From CAZLAK01 sp964557545 (GTDB lineage Bacteria > Bacillota > Desulfotomaculia > Desulfotomaculales > Pelotomaculaceae), in assembly GCA_964557545.1 (NCBI GenBank), contig CAZLAK010000063.1, positions 1 to 7,029 on the forward strand: a stretch of 7,029 nucleotides of DNA, given 5' to 3'. Position numbers and translations under genes: made by a program. Shown piece after piece: positions 6,562 to 7,029 of the stretch. Under the pieces are notes generated by a model. That model was not told where the DNA came from. It ran no database searches and saw only the letters and a program-made list of their open reading frames with translations. Position 1 is the stretch's first letter; every line of letters starts with the position of its first letter.

Positions 6562-6570
6562 ATTATACCA
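6562..6570 (-). promoter_or_regulatory. Extended -10 promoter of the nucleotidyltransferase/DUF6922 operon
   Basis: The minus strand reads TGGTATAAT: a perfect TATAAT (6567-6562) with the TGn extension immediately upstream. The -35 position (6585-6590) reads TTCTTT and is poor, as expected for an extended -10 promoter. Transcription would begin near 6555, giving a leader of only about 20 nt, almost all of it the ribosome binding site. Confidence 0.7.
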
Positions 6571-6621
6571 GAATTTGCAAAAAGAAAGAAGTGCCATTCT
6601 TTGCCTGAGCGCGAGTATACA

Positions 6622-6637
6622 CCCGCTTTCCGGCGGG
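6622..6637. repeat. Short inverted repeat CCCGC-TTTCCG-GCGGG
   Basis: Five-base perfect arms surround a 6-nt spacer, located 49 nt before the ywmB-like start. No T-tract follows on either strand, so it is not a terminator. It may be an operator, a leader hairpin or chance. Confidence 0.35.
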
Positions 6638-6672
6638 AAAAATATGGGTACGAACTGCTGGTGCAGGTAAAA

Positions 6673-6679
6673 GAGGTGG
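6673..6679 (+). promoter_or_regulatory. Ribosome binding site for the ywmB-like gene
   Basis: GAGGTGG ends 6 nt before the ATG at 6686. An in-frame TAA at 6668-6670 rules out any longer start. Confidence 0.8.
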
Positions 6680-6685
6680 CAGAAA

Positions 6686-7029
6686 ATGTCCGCAGTCAAA
6701 GATAAGTGCCGGGAGTGGTTGGCGTTCGACGCTTGTGCTAAAGTGGCCGCACTGCCGCTTACCTTTGTTTTTGCCCTCGTGTTCACCCTGGCGGCCGCGG
6801 TTGCCCTGCCTGCCGGCCAGGAAATTTTTGGCTACTGGCGGGAAGATGCCTTCCTGGCCTCGCTGGTGAGATCCGCCGGGGTGGAAGCAGAATCGGTGGA
6901 GGTGACCGGCTGGGTGAGGGTGGCGGAATGGGCGGCGGGCAGTGACCTGGAAAGGCTGGCCGGGGAGGTTGCAGCCGGGCTGGGCCTGGCCGGCGAAAGC
7001 CAAAAGAGTACTTGGCAGAACCGCTACGC
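6686..7029 (+). CDS. YwmB-like (DUF1779, 'TATA-box binding' fold) envelope protein, partial (C-terminus off the right edge)
   Basis: The first 114 residues are present and open to the window end. Residues 20-42 form a hydrophobic segment after a basic/polar N-tail, a signal peptide or membrane anchor. From about 53 the sequence reads DAFLASLVRSAGVEAESVEVTGW..., then LERLAGEVAAGLGL (88-101). This matches my memory of YwmB-family proteins: a helix, an 'a-x-x-tGA' turn, a strand ending in G-W, and an 'L-x-x-L-a-x-x-v-a-x-x-L-G-L' helix. The family is named for a fold, not for DNA binding; function is unknown. In spore-forming Firmicutes it commonly precedes murA and spoIID, which would lie beyond the right edge. 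Start choice is firm (ribosome site, upstream in-frame stop). The family call is from pattern memory, since the C-terminal half is missing. Confidence 0.75.
   Translation, partial: MSAVKDKCREWLAFDACAKVAALPLTFVFALVFTLAAAVALPAGQEIFGYWREDAFLASLVRSAGVEAESVEVTGWVRVAEWAAGSDLERLAGEVAAGLGLAGESQKSTWQNRY

Larger units (their letters stand above)
6535..6685. other. Divergent intergenic region upstream of the nucleotidyltransferase and the ywmB-like gene
   Basis: The 151 bp hold the leftward extended -10 promoter and ribosome site described separately, a small GC-rich hairpin at 6622-6637 and the rightward ribosome site at 6673-6679. No convincing sigma-A promoter for the rightward gene was found by eye. 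Confidence 0.6.

Noticed and set aside
6601..6622. Sigma-E type sporulation promoter for the ywmB-like gene
   Set aside because: The -10-like GTATACAC is partial and the -35 match is about four of seven; too weak to annotate.
5354..6685. Direct or inverted repeats flanking the low-GC cassette as insertion scars
   Set aside because: Only short AT-rich similarities such as GAAAATA and GAAAAATA were seen on the two sides; these are expected by chance.
6535..6786. N-terminal extension of the nucleotidyltransferase frame (would give 322 aa)
   Set aside because: It runs through the extended -10 promoter and overlaps the opposite-strand ywmB-like start. The extension has no family resemblance, and a well-spaced ribosome site points to the TTG at 6534.
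6563..7003. 146-codon minus-strand open frame at the right edge
   Set aside because: Antisense to the ywmB-like frame, which has a good ribosome site and family pattern; the minus frame is Pro/His/Arg-rich shadow.
1..7029. CRISPR array, tRNA, rRNA or riboswitch
   Set aside because: No regularly spaced repeats, cloverleaf-like structure or recognisable riboswitch core was seen in any intergenic region; all gaps are 151 bp or shorter.

Overview
The window looks like chromosomal DNA of a GC-rich, endospore-forming Firmicute of clostridial type (Peptococcaceae/Moorella-like is a guess). The main evidence is the partial gene at the right edge, which resembles YwmB, a family largely confined to spore formers. 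Strong GGAGG-type ribosome binding sites and free use of GTG and TTG starts agree with this. Hand counts of sample lines give about 63-70% GC in the efflux and ywmB-like genes. No species can be named from the sequence.

Layout. (1) Positions 1-815, minus strand: the N-terminal 271 residues of a 14-helix-type DHA2/EmrB-QacA drug exporter, running off the left edge. (2) Positions 816-949: a divergent promoter region with a good sigma-A promoter for the rightward operon and a perfect 6-1-6 palindrome just downstream of its -10. (3) Positions 950-5353, plus strand: a two-gene RND efflux operon of lipoprotein adaptor (406 aa) and inner-membrane pump (1043 aa, TTG start), closed by a strong hairpin/T-tract terminator at 5386-5428. 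(4) Positions 5494-6534, minus strand: a low-GC two-gene cassette. It has its own extended -10 promoter and encodes an AbiEii/AbiGii-like nucleotidyltransferase followed 33 nt later by a 96-aa DUF6922-like protein. (5) From 6686 to the right edge, plus strand: the YwmB-like envelope or sporulation-associated protein, truncated by the window.

How it fits together. Two drug-export systems of different classes share one intergenic regulatory region and are probably co-controlled by a regulator encoded elsewhere. No outer-membrane TolC-type gene is present, so the RND pair either works with a distant partner or without one. The nucleotidyltransferase cassette sits between the efflux operon and the ywmB-like gene, has clearly different base composition, and looks like a horizontally acquired toxin-antitoxin or phage-defence type module. 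It is the best candidate for undescribed biology, although its nucleotidyltransferase half belongs to a known family. No tRNA, rRNA, CRISPR array or insertion sequence was seen. No stretch over 300 bases lacks a gene.
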